Origin: Strigamia acuminata
Lineage: Eukaryota > Arthropoda > Chilopoda > Geophilomorpha > Linotaeniidae
Reading direction: 5' to 3'
Assembly: GCA_949358305.1 (NCBI GenBank)
Contig: OX442315.1
Location: 22,842,427 to 22,906,426, forward strand
Length of the DNA: 64,000 nt
Shown here: in pieces, positions 45,890 to 56,430 of the stretch
How positions within the stretch are numbered: the first letter of the stretch is position 1
Layout: each line of letters starts with the position of its first letter
Notes under the pieces: model-generated
Told to the model about the DNA's origin: nothing
The model's database searches: none
The model's input: the letters and a program-made list of their open reading frames with translations, nothing else
Program-made: the position numbers and the translations under genes

Positions 45890-46130
45890 TCCCTCACCGT
45901 GTCTAGTCCATTCGGAGACATGACACCCGACATGCAGTGTTTGGCTTCACTGCATGATCCACTACCTGTAAATTTCTGACGCTGTTTTCACAGCGCCCCC
46001 TGTATTTTCACCTGTGAATAAAACATTGTAATTTCCAACCTTATGTACATGAGTCCAGTTTCAGTCTGCACTCCACCACATTGATGGTAGAAACACTTAA
46101 AATGGCAACAAGGATGTGATCACAAACCAT
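45890..46130 (+). mobile_element. Probable LTR/leader relic of a Gypsy element
   Basis: A TG-starting segment with 'gcgccccctg' and AATAAA (46016) ends shortly before 'aatggcaacaaggatgtg', which resembles the primer-binding leader TTGGCGACGAGGATA of the intact element. No coding sequence follows. Confidence 0.35.
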
Positions 46131-46417
46131 CGCATTGGACCACTTTCACGCCTTGCACACCTGGATAAACAAGGACTGCCGGTTCACGTCGGAACACGAG
46201 ATTTATTTGATAAAATAAAAATATAAACTGATAAAAATATAATTTTTTTTAAAATTTTTATTAATTCAAAATTCGAGATAGTTACAATATAATAATCTAT
46301 GTAGACAAATTTTCGATCGAATGTCGACATACATATAATATTGCATCTACATTGAACGTCTATATTGAATGACCATAAACCTTTTATATAGACGCGTTAT
46401 TAATTCGATCATTCGTG

Positions 46418-46927
46418 CTACTCGGGAACATCCACACATGCCCGAATGGACACGTTGTTTGTAAACTGGATTCGATTGATTTGCGGATAGGGCAATCTGT
46501 GTTTATATTTAAACAGCTCCTGCCCATTTAAGAAAACGACAAAATGGTTACTCTCGCATATGATCTTCATATTGAAATCGGTGTTTGGCTTGAACACAAA
46601 CGACGACACAGCACGTTCTTCTGGGCCCCAAGAGCCGTTAATTAACGTGTTCCTAACGATTACTTGGTTCCAAAACCGAGGATTGATGACAAAAGCCATG
46701 TCTCCCTCTCGTCCGTATTTACTACCACACCAAAAATTGATATCAAACCTACAAACAAATAAAATCGTCAAGAAACAACAAAATAACGATCAAAAATAAC
46801 AAAAAGGATGAAAATGCAAACAGTCGCCATTTTACCTACTAGCCCCGGAAGTAGGTCGTCCAGACACATAAATTGTGGTTCCCTGGCGCATCGATCCTCC
46901 CGGAATTGGAATTTCAAAAGGCGCTGC
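46418..46927 (-). CDS. Galectin, single CRD (two 3' exons, start exon unplaced)
   Basis: Exons 46927-46836 and 46748-46418 join in frame (140 codons with stop). The protein runs AAPFEIPIPGG, GTTIYVSGRP, SRFDINFWCG, AFVINPRFWNQ, VRNTLINGSWGPEER and ends VPE. This is the galectin beta-sandwich, a cytosolic/secreted beta-galactoside binder with no signal peptide. The N-P-R, V-x-N and W-G-x-E-x-R sugar-contact residues are kept, but the His of the classical H-x-N-P-R is Val, so affinity or specificity may differ. The acceptor at 46928 shows that at least one more 5' exon exists. A possible start is ATG at 47271 (MADPL, then GTCCGT), but that donor is weak. A broken copy lies at 44108-44384. Confidence 0.85.
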
Positions 46928-47069
46928 CTAAAAAAATATAAAAAACATACAAATATATAATAAATATTTATAAATATATATAGATATGTGGGATTTGGCG
47001 AATGGTCCTTAGCGCACAATGTGCAAACTAGTCCAAAAAAAGTTCATATTGTGGAGTTTTTTGGGTTTA

Positions 47070-47120
47070 CGAGGACGAGAACGAGAACGAGAACGGGATC
47101 GAGACGAGAACGTTTCGAGA
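47070..47120. repeat. GAGAAC hexamer microsatellite
   Basis: About six imperfect 'gagaac' units with a 'gagacg' variant, in the region upstream of the galectin exons. Confidence 0.7.
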
Positions 47121-47654
47121 ACGTTAGTACAAACAGCCAATGGGGGCTGTTCTTTTGTAGTCAACCAATGAGAGATAACTTTTGTAATATTTAAACCGAT
47201 TGGATTTGAATAAAGATCACTTTGAATTTAAACTTTGTCGTGTGTGTGTCACGGACCAGCGGGTCCGCCATTGTTTTCGAAGTCAACTTTTAACTAAGTT
47301 TACAATATGTTCTAGTCATTATTTGAAATTGTGGAAATTGGAATGCGATCGGACATCACTGTATTTACGACATCAATTAGCAGCTCACTGTGGAGAGTCG
47401 AAAGATTATTTTTTTAAGCAGTTACTTGTAACATTAGCTAGGACAAGAATATCGGCCACTCACTTGTCAGTTCTCGGTACGAGACAATTCTACTGTACCG
47501 GCCAGATCATCTTCAAAATTTGGACTTAGGGGTAGTCAAGGATGGGGAATCGAATGGCTTTGACGGTTTTGGGGGCAAACGAAAACAGGAGCTGAAAACA
47601 GGGGATTAACGATTAACTACTCCTGATTACCACCATATAGCTCATGGATCCGAT

Positions 47655-48520
47655 TTAACCCCCCCCCCCCCATTTTGACTAAATTTTGCCCCCTAAGTGG
47701 AATAAAATTTTCCCCCAACCAAAACCCCCCCCCTGTAAACTAAATAACCGCCCCAAACTTTAGTTCCCCCTAGTAATGTATTTGCCCCCCAACCAATTTT
47801 ACCCCCAATAATTTCTAAGGTACCCCCACGTAATCCCAATGTCATAATGTTGTCTTCTCACTGTGTAAACAAGGCCCTCTTCGCTCTAGCTGGCCGCCCA
47901 CGCTTCCTTTTTTGGCCAATGGAAATGGTTTTTGCCTCCGGTGGCACAATGTGTTTACAAATGTAAATCTTTGCAAACATGGGGCATGTGCACGTTCCCG
48001 TACTCCATGCATCATTTGTAATGCTAACCTGCCACACACTACTTCTCGGGGTACGACTTAACATTACCTCGTACACGGACAATCACGCTAGGTTTTGTTC
48101 GTTTCCAGTTGTAACCGTCTGTGTAGTGCTGTAAGGTAACCGTTGGAGTAAGAGCAAACTTCCTGACATTGACGGATTCCATGCGCCTTTCCAAAGACCA
48201 ACATTTCCCCATCCCTTTAAACTTCTGAATGAAGACGTCCATTGCAAGTCTCTCCAGAAATGTCTCGTGTGTTTTTATGATGTTGTTGGTCGACTCCAAG
48301 CCGTTGTTGGTGCATGGCGCGCCTTTGAAGTGGCCCATGTGCCAGCCAACAAATTGCAACAATGGGTAACGTTTAGGAAACGTAGGGGGTGGTATGAATA
48401 ATGTTGGGAGTTCGTTTACAAATAAATGGGGGTTAATTGGTTGGGGGGAAATACAATATTAGGGGATATTACAGTTAGGGGGGTCCTTTAGTTTACTTGG
48501 GGGCGTTTGGATGGGGGCGT
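47655..48520 (-). mobile_element. Mutator-like (MULE) transposon remnant
   Basis: Left side (47655-47840) is packed with C runs and right side (48380-48520) with G runs, forming inverted subterminal repeats (for example 'agttccccctagtaat' opposite 'attag.ggg'). The middle encodes the C-terminal part of a MULE-type transposase. Target duplication not readable by eye. Confidence 0.6.
47842..48362 (-). pseudogene. MULE transposase fragment with SWIM zinc finger
   Basis: Minus-strand frames 48362-48039 and 48082-47858 overlap with a frame change near 48060. The first contains TNNGLESTNNIIKTHETF, the conserved C-terminal core of MULE transposases. The second has CTCPMFAKIYICKH, matching the C-x-C-xn-C-x-H SWIM finger, followed by a basic KRKRGRP tail. 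The catalytic DDE part is absent. Inactive. Confidence 0.65.
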
Positions 48521-48781
48521 TTCAATTATTTCAATTTTTAATTTCATTGTTAGCTCAACAGCTCTCCAGCATTGTTATGCTCTTTTTCTTTTCTTATTCA
48601 AGGGGGCGCTCTGGAATTTTTAAAAAAATGATGGGAGATAACAGTTGCAGAACTCTAAAGTACAGTATGCAAAATATCATGTTGTTTTTAATGGAATATG
48701 CAGGTCACTCGGAATCATGTGCAAGGAGCAGGAACGATTTTTTTTTTAAATGTAAAAATAGATTACTAAATTAATAATTAC

Positions 48782-48862
48782 AGCTACGACACTTGTAAAG
48801 GTATTTCCAACGCTTCCTACAACATCTGTAGCAACGCATGCACGTTGTGTCTTGTGTGACCA
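48782..48862 (-). pseudogene. Relic of the repeat-protein tail after the stop of gene 4
   Basis: In the same frame as short gene 4, past its TAG, the minus strand reads V-A-T-D-V-V-G-S-V-G-N, clearly the Gly/Val tail of the giant proteins. Gene 4 is thus an internally deleted member with a stop between its single module and the tail. Confidence 0.65.
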
Positions 48863-49328
48863 CTAGTGAGACCCTACCTTTAGAGGTTCACTGCGAAGAT
48901 CATTTTCACAGGACGGTGCTGTTGAGTCTGATTCATCAGACTGTTCTCTGACAGATATTCTAACGCGTGAACCTCTTTGCCAAATACGGGAAATTATTAT
49001 ATTCGGATTAGTGAATAGTTTAGCAAAAAGGTCAACCGAGCTCTTATTAATTTTCTTCAGTTCACGTGGGCTTTTGCTCGTGATTACTGATATTGAGTAA
49101 GAGCCATCCGAGTAATTGGTTATTTTCGGTTTAACATTTTCTCCCCCAGCTATGGCTTCAGTAAGAAAAGTATAGAAGTCAGAAGAAACCGTATATTGTT
49201 CATCTCCAAATGACACTACAAAAAATAAAATGATAAAATATCATCATTTGTTAAAAGAATTTTCCCCAATACTACTCACCTCCAATGAAGAGCGCAAGAA
49301 ACAAACAACTGAGGTAGTGGTTTGCCAT
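48863..49328 (-). CDS. Short repeat-protein copy, one module (133 aa)
   Basis: Exon 1 49328-49280 (49 bp, signal peptide MANHYLSCLFLALFIG) and exon 2 49215-48863; 64-bp intron with GTGAGT donor. The joined frame gives 133 aa: signal peptide, one N-terminal type module (YTVSSDFYTFLTEA...), then SENxxRSEPLKVGSH-like end. About 1900 residues of the family pattern are missing. Promoter, TATA box, intron and signal peptide are intact, so a small secreted protein may be made. A possible donor (CTAAAG/GTAGGG) lies just before the stop and could restore a link to the tail relic. It is either a functional mini-gene or a recent pseudogene; I cannot decide. Confidence 0.65.
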
Positions 49329-49383
49329 GCTGTGTCAGTTTGCTTTCGTAGAAAGAGCTGATGCATTTGGGAGAATCTTTGGG

Positions 49384-49393
49384 GTATATATAC
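49384..49393 (-). promoter_or_regulatory. TATA box of short gene 4
   Basis: TATATATAC about 56 bp upstream of the ATG with the same downstream block (ctgatgcatttgggagaatc) as the giant genes. Confidence 0.65.
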
Positions 49394-49639
49394 TGCAAAA
49401 TACAATTGTTCGCAGCTGTACTATTATTTTGTTGTTCTATCTTTTAACTGTAATTAAATCCTTTTGCCATCTGCTAATTATCGAGTTTACAATTTTCGGT
49501 ATTGTTTTATGAAAATTATCTGAGGGCCGCAAGCCGCAAGTACGAAATCAATTACTTTAATTAAAGTAAACACCACTTTGTTAATTTCTGCATATTTAAT
49601 TACCCAAAGAGCAAAGTTTTTGGGTTTTGAATTTTGGTT

Positions 49640-49846
49640 TGGTTCGGTTTCGGGCATTGTAAATGGGGTTTGCGTATAACTTCTTCCTCTGCAACAGATT
49701 GTTTATCTTTAATTTCATGGTATTGCACTTTTATTAATTTAAAATTTTCGGGATGTTCTCAAGTTCAAGTGATGCTTAGAGGTTACCTAACACAGATGAT
49801 GAATTCAAATTTTTTTTAATTTGTTTTTATTACTTTAGATTTTTCC
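49640..49846 (-). pseudogene. FANCI 3'-end fragment C (exon 24 / intron 23)
   Basis: Matches FANCI 50170-50350, then the intron 23 acceptor-side text 'ttattactttagat' without the MITE. At 49846 it switches to 'ccatctgctgattatcgag', the same sequence found upstream of gene 4 at 49467. This is a readable tandem-duplication junction. Confidence 0.75.
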
Positions 49847-49979
49847 ATCTGCTGATTATCGAGTTTACAATTTTTGGTATTATTTCTTTAAATATTATCT
49901 AACAAGTAAGATTCGTAGGCCGCCAGTTCAGAATCCATTACTTTAATTAAAGTCGGCTGCGATCAGTTAAAACCACTTC

Positions 49980-49985
49980 TTTATT
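49980..49985 (-). terminator. Poly(A) signal of FANCI
   Basis: AATAAA on the minus strand about 33 bp after the FANCI stop codon. Confidence 0.6.
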
Positions 49986-50017
49986 TAATCAATTGAAAAT
50001 CAACAAACGTATCTTTT

Positions 50018-53000
50018 TTATTTTTTAGATTTTGGTTTGCGACCACGAGAAAGTTTTAATTTTTTTGTAGCTGGTTCTTCGTTTTCAATTTCCTCAACTA
50101 CAGCAATAGCATCATCAGCATTTGCGATCTAATAAAGATATTAACATTAATTGTATAACGTTTATTATCAATGGGCATTGAAAATTTGGGGCATGTATAA
50201 CCTCTTCTTCCTCTACATCAGATTGTTTGTCTTCAATTGCTGGCATTGCAGTTATATTAATTCGAAAGTCTCGGGATGTGCTCAATTTCACGTGTTGCAT
50301 AAAGTTTGTCTAAACACAGAGGATAAATTCAATTTTTTTTTAAATTTGCAGTTACAGTCGAAACTCTTTATAATGAATCGCAAGGGATCGGAAAAATCTA
50401 TTCGTTGTAATAAGAGTTCGTTAAAACGAATTAGCTGAAAAAAATTTAATTTAATGATAAACAATGTTATTTATTCATAAACATGCAAGTTTTATGTTAA
50501 TTTTATCCCAATTCTTTAAAATTGTTGAAAATTGTACAATAGAATGGACAAATTAAACTCATCTGCTATAATTGATGGCTTCTTGCCTTTGTCAATGGCA
50601 TTAATAATGTTCGACGTGGCCTGAATTGAAATTGCCTTTCATTTGGCAGCCATTTTAAAACAAAAAAATTTTCATTTTTCTTTGGTTTCTAAATATGGGC
50701 ATTGGATGTTGTGGGTATTACAGTGTATATAAAAACTTGTTTGTTATAATGAATAATTCGTTAAATTGAAAATAATTAACATGGTGTTTTATGGCTGGCC
50801 AACCAAGGCATTTCATTATATTGAGAATTCGTTATATTGCGATTCGTTATAAAGAGAAAGAGTTTCGACTGTATTACTTTAGATTTGTTGCTGAGTTGCA
50901 TCAACGATGTTTCAAACTGTTCAATCGCATAAATCAGTGGTGGAATTTGGCGAGTTTCTCGAAGAATTTTACTTTTTTGTACGGTTAGATCTACTTTACG
51001 TTTTTTCTTCTCTTTTTGAGTGTCGTCGTTTTGCAACACCTGTAAATTAAATGCTCAGTAGCATTTTTTAATACATTTCTCTTTATTGCATTGCAGCTTA
51101 CTTGAAAATATGTTATTAGAGCGTAAACTTGAGGTGAGAGCATCGTTCCTATTAATTTGATTAATTTTTCAAATCTCGAGCAGCATTTTCCAACTTTCAG
51201 ATTATGCATAGAAATATACTAAAAAAAAAAAAAAATACTTATTTCAGAGTCTAAATGATGCTTAAACCCAATATCTTACATATTTTGTGAATAAATTCAA
51301 CGTATTGTAACCATGGACTAAAAGTTTCAACAAACTTTCTACACTTAATCCATATGGCAATGCGGTTTGCACCAATTCGTGCATTGAAGTTAAAAATAAG
51401 CCTAGATGATTACACATTTTCTTATCTCGACTGTCTTGCTGCGTATTTGCAATTTCATCTTCGTCTGAAGCAAAACATATGTTAAGTTTTAATTAACAAT
51501 TACATTCAGAAATCATATACCCATGTCCAGTGTTTGAAGCGAACACAAATCTGCTTTCAAAAAATTTAACACCCAATCAACTTCCGTGAGAATTTGTTCA
51601 AAATGTTGGAGTAAAATTTGTCGGATCGTGGGAGCCATTTGTTCGTTTACAATGGCAAAGTGTTTAGACTCTTCTACTTGCACATCCTACAAAAGAAAAA
51701 ATGTACAAAAATGACTTGTTAGTAATGCACACCAATACTTCATCAATATCGCCAAGTCGAGAATGAATATCTTGTGCCAGATCTCTTAAAATTGAATTTT
51801 TATTTTTATTTTGGTGTAGTAAGTTGAGGAAAAGTTGCAATAAACACTTGACAGTATTTACATCACCTACAAAGTAAACAAAACCTTTAATAACAAGTTA
51901 TTTCAGAATTAGAGAGATTTGTTGTGTACCAAATGTTTGTTCAGTGATAATCGTCTGAACCCAAACCATAATATCTTCGATGTAAGCATCGTCGGGGTGA
52001 ATGTACGAAGAAAGGGTTGTGATGATATTTACGAAAACGACCACATCTTTCAGACATCGTGTATCCTCGTCCTGCCTTAGAATTTTATCTACACATTTTT
52101 CAAAAACTTCAATCTGTCCAAAAATTTTCTTAGTGTCATTTCCATCTTGGGTTTGAGAATTTTTATATTTTTTCGCTCCTTGGAGATAATTAATAAATTC
52201 CCCAGTTCTCTGCGGAAATTTGTTAGCAATTGTAGTGGTAATTAAAAGCAATGTATCTAAGCATAGTGAATGCAACGATTGCATCTTCTTTCCCTTATCT
52301 ACAATAATGACATCGTCTCCATGGCTGTTGTAATATTGACACAAAGTCCTGAAATAATTCAAAATTTAAATATTTTGTAAATTTTTGATGTACTGTTCGT
52401 AGTACACTTACTTTGCCAATTGACAAATAACTAAAAAAAATTCATTTTGTTCTTCCAAATCAAATTCGTCCGCTTTAGCTTCCTGGATGTTTTGAACGAC
52501 AGAATTAAGTAAGTATCGCAAGAACTCATTGTCTTGCAGGCAGGCAAAATCACCGTCGTCTCGCCTGTAAACAAAATGCATTAGTCTATCCAAATGCAAA
52601 TCGTAAACGTTTCAAAAACGTACAAAAATAGTTCATTGATTAGCGCTGCTAAGCTTTCCATTGATATTAAACAGGCTGGTGGCCTAAATGTCGTGGGCCG
52701 CCCGGTACTTTTGCCTTCAGTCTTTTTGGTATTGTCGTCTTTTAAAATAGAAACTAATTGCTTGTAGTTTTTAAAAAGTTTGAGGATTTTTTCCGAGGTG
52801 GCAGCACTAAATATAGATAAATTTAGATTTATTTTTTAAACTATTATTATTCCATTTACCTTTTTCCTTCATTGCAGAATACATGTTCGATTAATACCTC
52901 ATAAATCAATAAAAGTGTGACTGCAAGCTGGTAATTTTTCATTCCTACACTAGTTGCAGTATTATAATCTGCCGATTTATCCTTAAAAAAAAATTTAATT

Positions 53001-56000
53001 GTCACTATTATTCTATTTTTTTGCATCCACATTTTTACCAATTCAAAATCTTCTAATTCGGCTACAGTCATTCTATCAGCTAGAGATTCCAATATACTTT
53101 CTAATTCATGAATACAAGACTGAACTTTGTCCAAATCCGATAAATCTTGGCTCGACGCATTCAAATGCAAATTTGTTGAAAGTACACACTTCTGGATGCA
53201 CATCAGTAAAGTAGCCTAGAAAAATACAAAAGTATTTGATATTTCAAATTTAATTTGAATTGAATAAAATATATACCAAAGGTTCAACTAAAGTGATTTT
53301 TTCATTTTGAATTAGAATTATTTTCTCAAGTTTAAGCGGTGGTTGAACAGTTTTATTTGTCGTGTAATAAGATTCCATTCGGCTTTTGAGTAACTCCAAA
53401 ACAGGCAAAGTCATTTTCTTGTTTTTAGAAAGAACACTGTATAAACCCTGTTGAAATAAATAAATAAATAAATAAAAAAAAAAAAAAAATTAAAAAAAAA
53501 AATTAAAAAAAAAAAAATAAAAAATAAGTGTTTTTAACACATTTAAAGTTTATGAACCGTTTTATCTCAATTGATTACTTTGTAAACAATTTGTCTGATT
53601 TCCGCTTGTTGGCTTAAAGCACACGTTAAATTAGATAACAGTTCAAGACACAGCACTTCATTCATTTCAGGATTGTGACTAGTGTGGACGTCAGCGCTAA
53701 TCTAAATTTAAAAAAAAATATATTTTTTATTTACTTTTCTTATCAATTATCATTATTAGTACAACTTTACTTGACTATTCCAAGAAGTTTGGCTGCTTTG
53801 ACTCGAGGGAAGGTGACCAAGGATTTTAAAATTCCTTAAAAATTGTAAATATCCCTTCACTGCTATTTTGCGGCAATCTAATTGACTAAATAAAGGAATA
53901 TGTCATCGAGGAAAAATATTGAACCAAATTATATTCATACCCAGAAATTAATGACTTTCTTAACACCAACATAATGGATTCCTTTAAAGGCATGTTAATT
54001 CTTAAAAGTGGAAAAATAGCCTTTACTAAATTAACTGCAACAGTTGGTGGCATCATGGGCAAACAACTTATAGTTTGCTGAATTTTGGAAACTGAATCCA
54101 ACACAAACAATGGTGAAGTTTGTACGATTTGACCCAATAAACCTAATTCAGGAAAGCAAGCACTTAATGACAACAGAATCAATTTTAAAAATATAAACAG
54201 TACTTATGCATTGGTCGGCAAGACTGCCTTTGCTAAATATGTGATTTAAAATCTGCTCTAAAATTGCACTCCGAACAATATCGCTTGCCTAAAACAAAAT
54301 AAAAATTTATAAAATGAAGAAAATATGTGAATAATTAATTAGACTTAATTACTTTAAAAACACTTAGTAATATCGTAGAGCCCAAATTAGCAATTGGGTT
54401 TTTCACGATAATTGTTTCCACATTTGAACTTTCTGAGGGTTTCCGACCAACTGGCTTATTCATGGACGTCTCCATTAAAACAAAGCCCAATTGCACCAGG
54501 CCTTGAGTAACGTAATCCCATCCGTAAGTACTATTTTTGACGACTTCTAAAAACACAGCTGTGACATCCGTATTATTTGTCGACATTTCCCTAAACCAAT
54601 TCGAACTTTTCTTCATCTCAATTTCTTTGAAGTTCCTTACAATTGCCGACTTGAATGAATCAAGTACCTACACAATAAAATGTGTCGATTAAATAAAATA
54701 TTACAAAGTTTGTATTATCATTGTCATAATGCTCTTACAGTAACTTTGAAGGACTGAAAACGAATTATTGCTAGTCCAAGAGCAACTGTGAAAGGAACTA
54801 GAATATTTTTCGGATTATGTTGATTCGATTTCAAAAATTTTACAAATTCTTTTGCCAACTCTTGATCTTGTCTCATGGCATAAGTTATATGCAATATAGC
54901 AGTTCCTTCAATGTGACAAACTTCTTCTTTGCTGTGTGTGGTTTCTTCTAAATCATTTTCTTCGTTCACGGTGTTTTGAGTTTGCACATTAAAAACTGTT
55001 ACAATTCCTTGCAGGACCGTTTGATTTAAACCTTTAGCCTGTTAAATTAAAAATGTAAATTATTAATATAACACATGACTTTTTTTTTTTTTTACCTTGG
55101 CTGACAATAAAAGCAATTGATAAATAAATGAAGGAATTTCACACAGCTCCATCAACTTAAACAAACGCAATAGTTTTTCAACTACAAACTGTAATTCAAC
55201 GAGCGTCATTGGAATTTCCCTGAATACCGTTGCTAATGACGTAGCTAACGATGGTGACCATCTAAAATAAATGTAAACAAATTAAATAAAATTAACCAAT
55301 CCATCGCAGCCGTTTCGTTCATCATTATTACCTTACGGAACAGAGATCGTCCACAAAATGTTTTTTAAATTCTTCGCCTGAAATCAGATTTTCCTTGTAG
55401 GGAATTTCGTCTTTAGTAGCTATCGTTTTTATTAGTTTTGGAAGTAATTCCAGACATCTAAAACATAAAAGATAAATCAATTTAAATTCAAAATCATCGT
55501 AATGCATTACCTTCCACAGGATTTTGAGGCATTTCTCAATATATCGAGTTTCTTCATAGCCAGATTAGCCAAACATTCTGGAGACAGCTCATCGTACTGT
55601 TAACAAATCAATTTTTATTTTAACCTGTCCGCAGGGAGATTCAAATGATGCATGTGCGTGTTACATGTAGCAATAAAATTCCGATTAAGTCGGTGCCCAT
55701 TTGTGACGGCAAACTCTGCTGCAAAACGTCGAAAACCGCTTCGTAAATGTACTGCTGTCTCTTTTGACCTTTTTCGCTATCATTTGGTGATCCTAACAAA
55801 CAAAAATAAAATTCAACTTGAGCGTATTCGTTTAGTTACGTTTATTTACTTACCATAAAAAAACGCCTTTATGATAGTAGCTAAATTATGAGGACAATCA
55901 CGAACATTTCGTTCCAAACGCTTCTTAAACTATTAATTATGTTCATAAAACAATTCACCGAACACAAAAAGCGACAAATATACTTACTACAGCTACGGAA

Positions 56001-56083
56001 ATAGAATCGAAATAATTTTTAATATCTTGCTGCTGCTTTTGCTCAAACAAACCAAGTACATCTATAGGTGTCTTCATCGACAT
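50018..56083 (-). CDS. FANCI: Fanconi anemia group I protein, complete (1339 aa, 25 exons)
   Basis: Exons (minus, 5' to 3'): 56083-55988, 55929-55854, 55792-55665, 55596-55511, 55457-55332, 55261-55096, 55038-54739, 54667-54353, 54288-54204, 54142-53941, 53885-53771, 53701-53579, 53447-53277, 53215-53039, 52981-52860, 52806-52624, 52564-52412, 52348-51930, 51866-51739, 51686-51521, 51464-51280, 51218-51102, 51039-50878, 50309-50202, 50128-50018. The join is 4020 nt, close to the human length (1328 aa). FANCI pairs with FANCD2 in the ID2 clamp for DNA crosslink repair. Lys533 (QLDCRK) aligns with the ubiquitinated human Lys523. Ser-Gln sites at about 555, 558 and 564 match the ATR phosphorylation cluster. 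[18 protein letters not shown] and [10 protein letters not shown] are strongly conserved, and the C-terminus is basic (NLS-like). Exon 3 uses a weak donor (GTAACA) and exon 9 GTACTG; both were chosen by frame and alignment. Introns are 50-75 bp except intron 23 (568 bp, MITE). Confidence 0.95.
50355..50871. mobile_element. 517-bp pogo/Tigger-like MITE in FANCI intron 23
   Basis: Inverted ends CAGTCGAAACTCTTTATAA, flanked by TA (50353-50354, 50872-50873). The TA at 50872 forms positions +5/+6 of the exon 23 splice donor GTAATA, so the duplicated target kept the donor. Three duplicated FANCI fragments lack the element. Confidence 0.85.
53457..53525. repeat. A-rich low-complexity tract in FANCI intron 12
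   Basis: Starts as (AAAT)n and continues as poly-A broken by single T. It lies between exon 13 and exon 12 and does not affect coding. Confidence 0.8.
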
Positions 56084-56370
56084 CTTTCAGATACTGTTTT
56101 TGCCCTAACTCGACTCAAGGTCAAGACTCAACTCAACTTTCCCGCGCTTCAGTTGATTCGTACAACATCCGGGGCCCATCAACCTACATCCGCATCCGCT
56201 TACGTCATCGTTGGCGATGTATAAACCTCAAGATAAGCCTGGATCAACCACAATGAATTAACTGACGCAGACAAGACCTTTTCGTGTTTTTAATTTTCTT
56301 TACGATGGGTGATTTATATAACTTTTTGAAAGAAATTATTTGGACAAAATAACATTATTTGAAAATGACT

Positions 56371-56376
56371 TTTATT
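56371..56376 (-). terminator. Poly(A) signal of PSMB6
   Basis: AATAAA on the minus strand about 55 bp after the PSMB6 stop codon, within the ~350-bp gap before the FANCI start. Confidence 0.6.
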
Positions 56377-56430
56377 TGAATCATACATTCAAATCGGATA
56401 CTAAGTTTGCATTGCAAATATAACAAACGG

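Noticed and set aside
54142-54182. Continuous frame upstream of FANCI exon 10 ([11 protein letters not shown])
   Set aside because: It is intron sequence; splicing 54204 to 54142 restores phase and the expected length against the family.
55621-55664. In-frame stop in FANCI exon 3 and an alternative reading HHLNLPAD
   Set aside because: Ending exon 3 at GTAACA (55664) keeps frame and gives a gap-free alignment of [16 protein letters not shown] to the known family; the later AG/GT option shifts frame.
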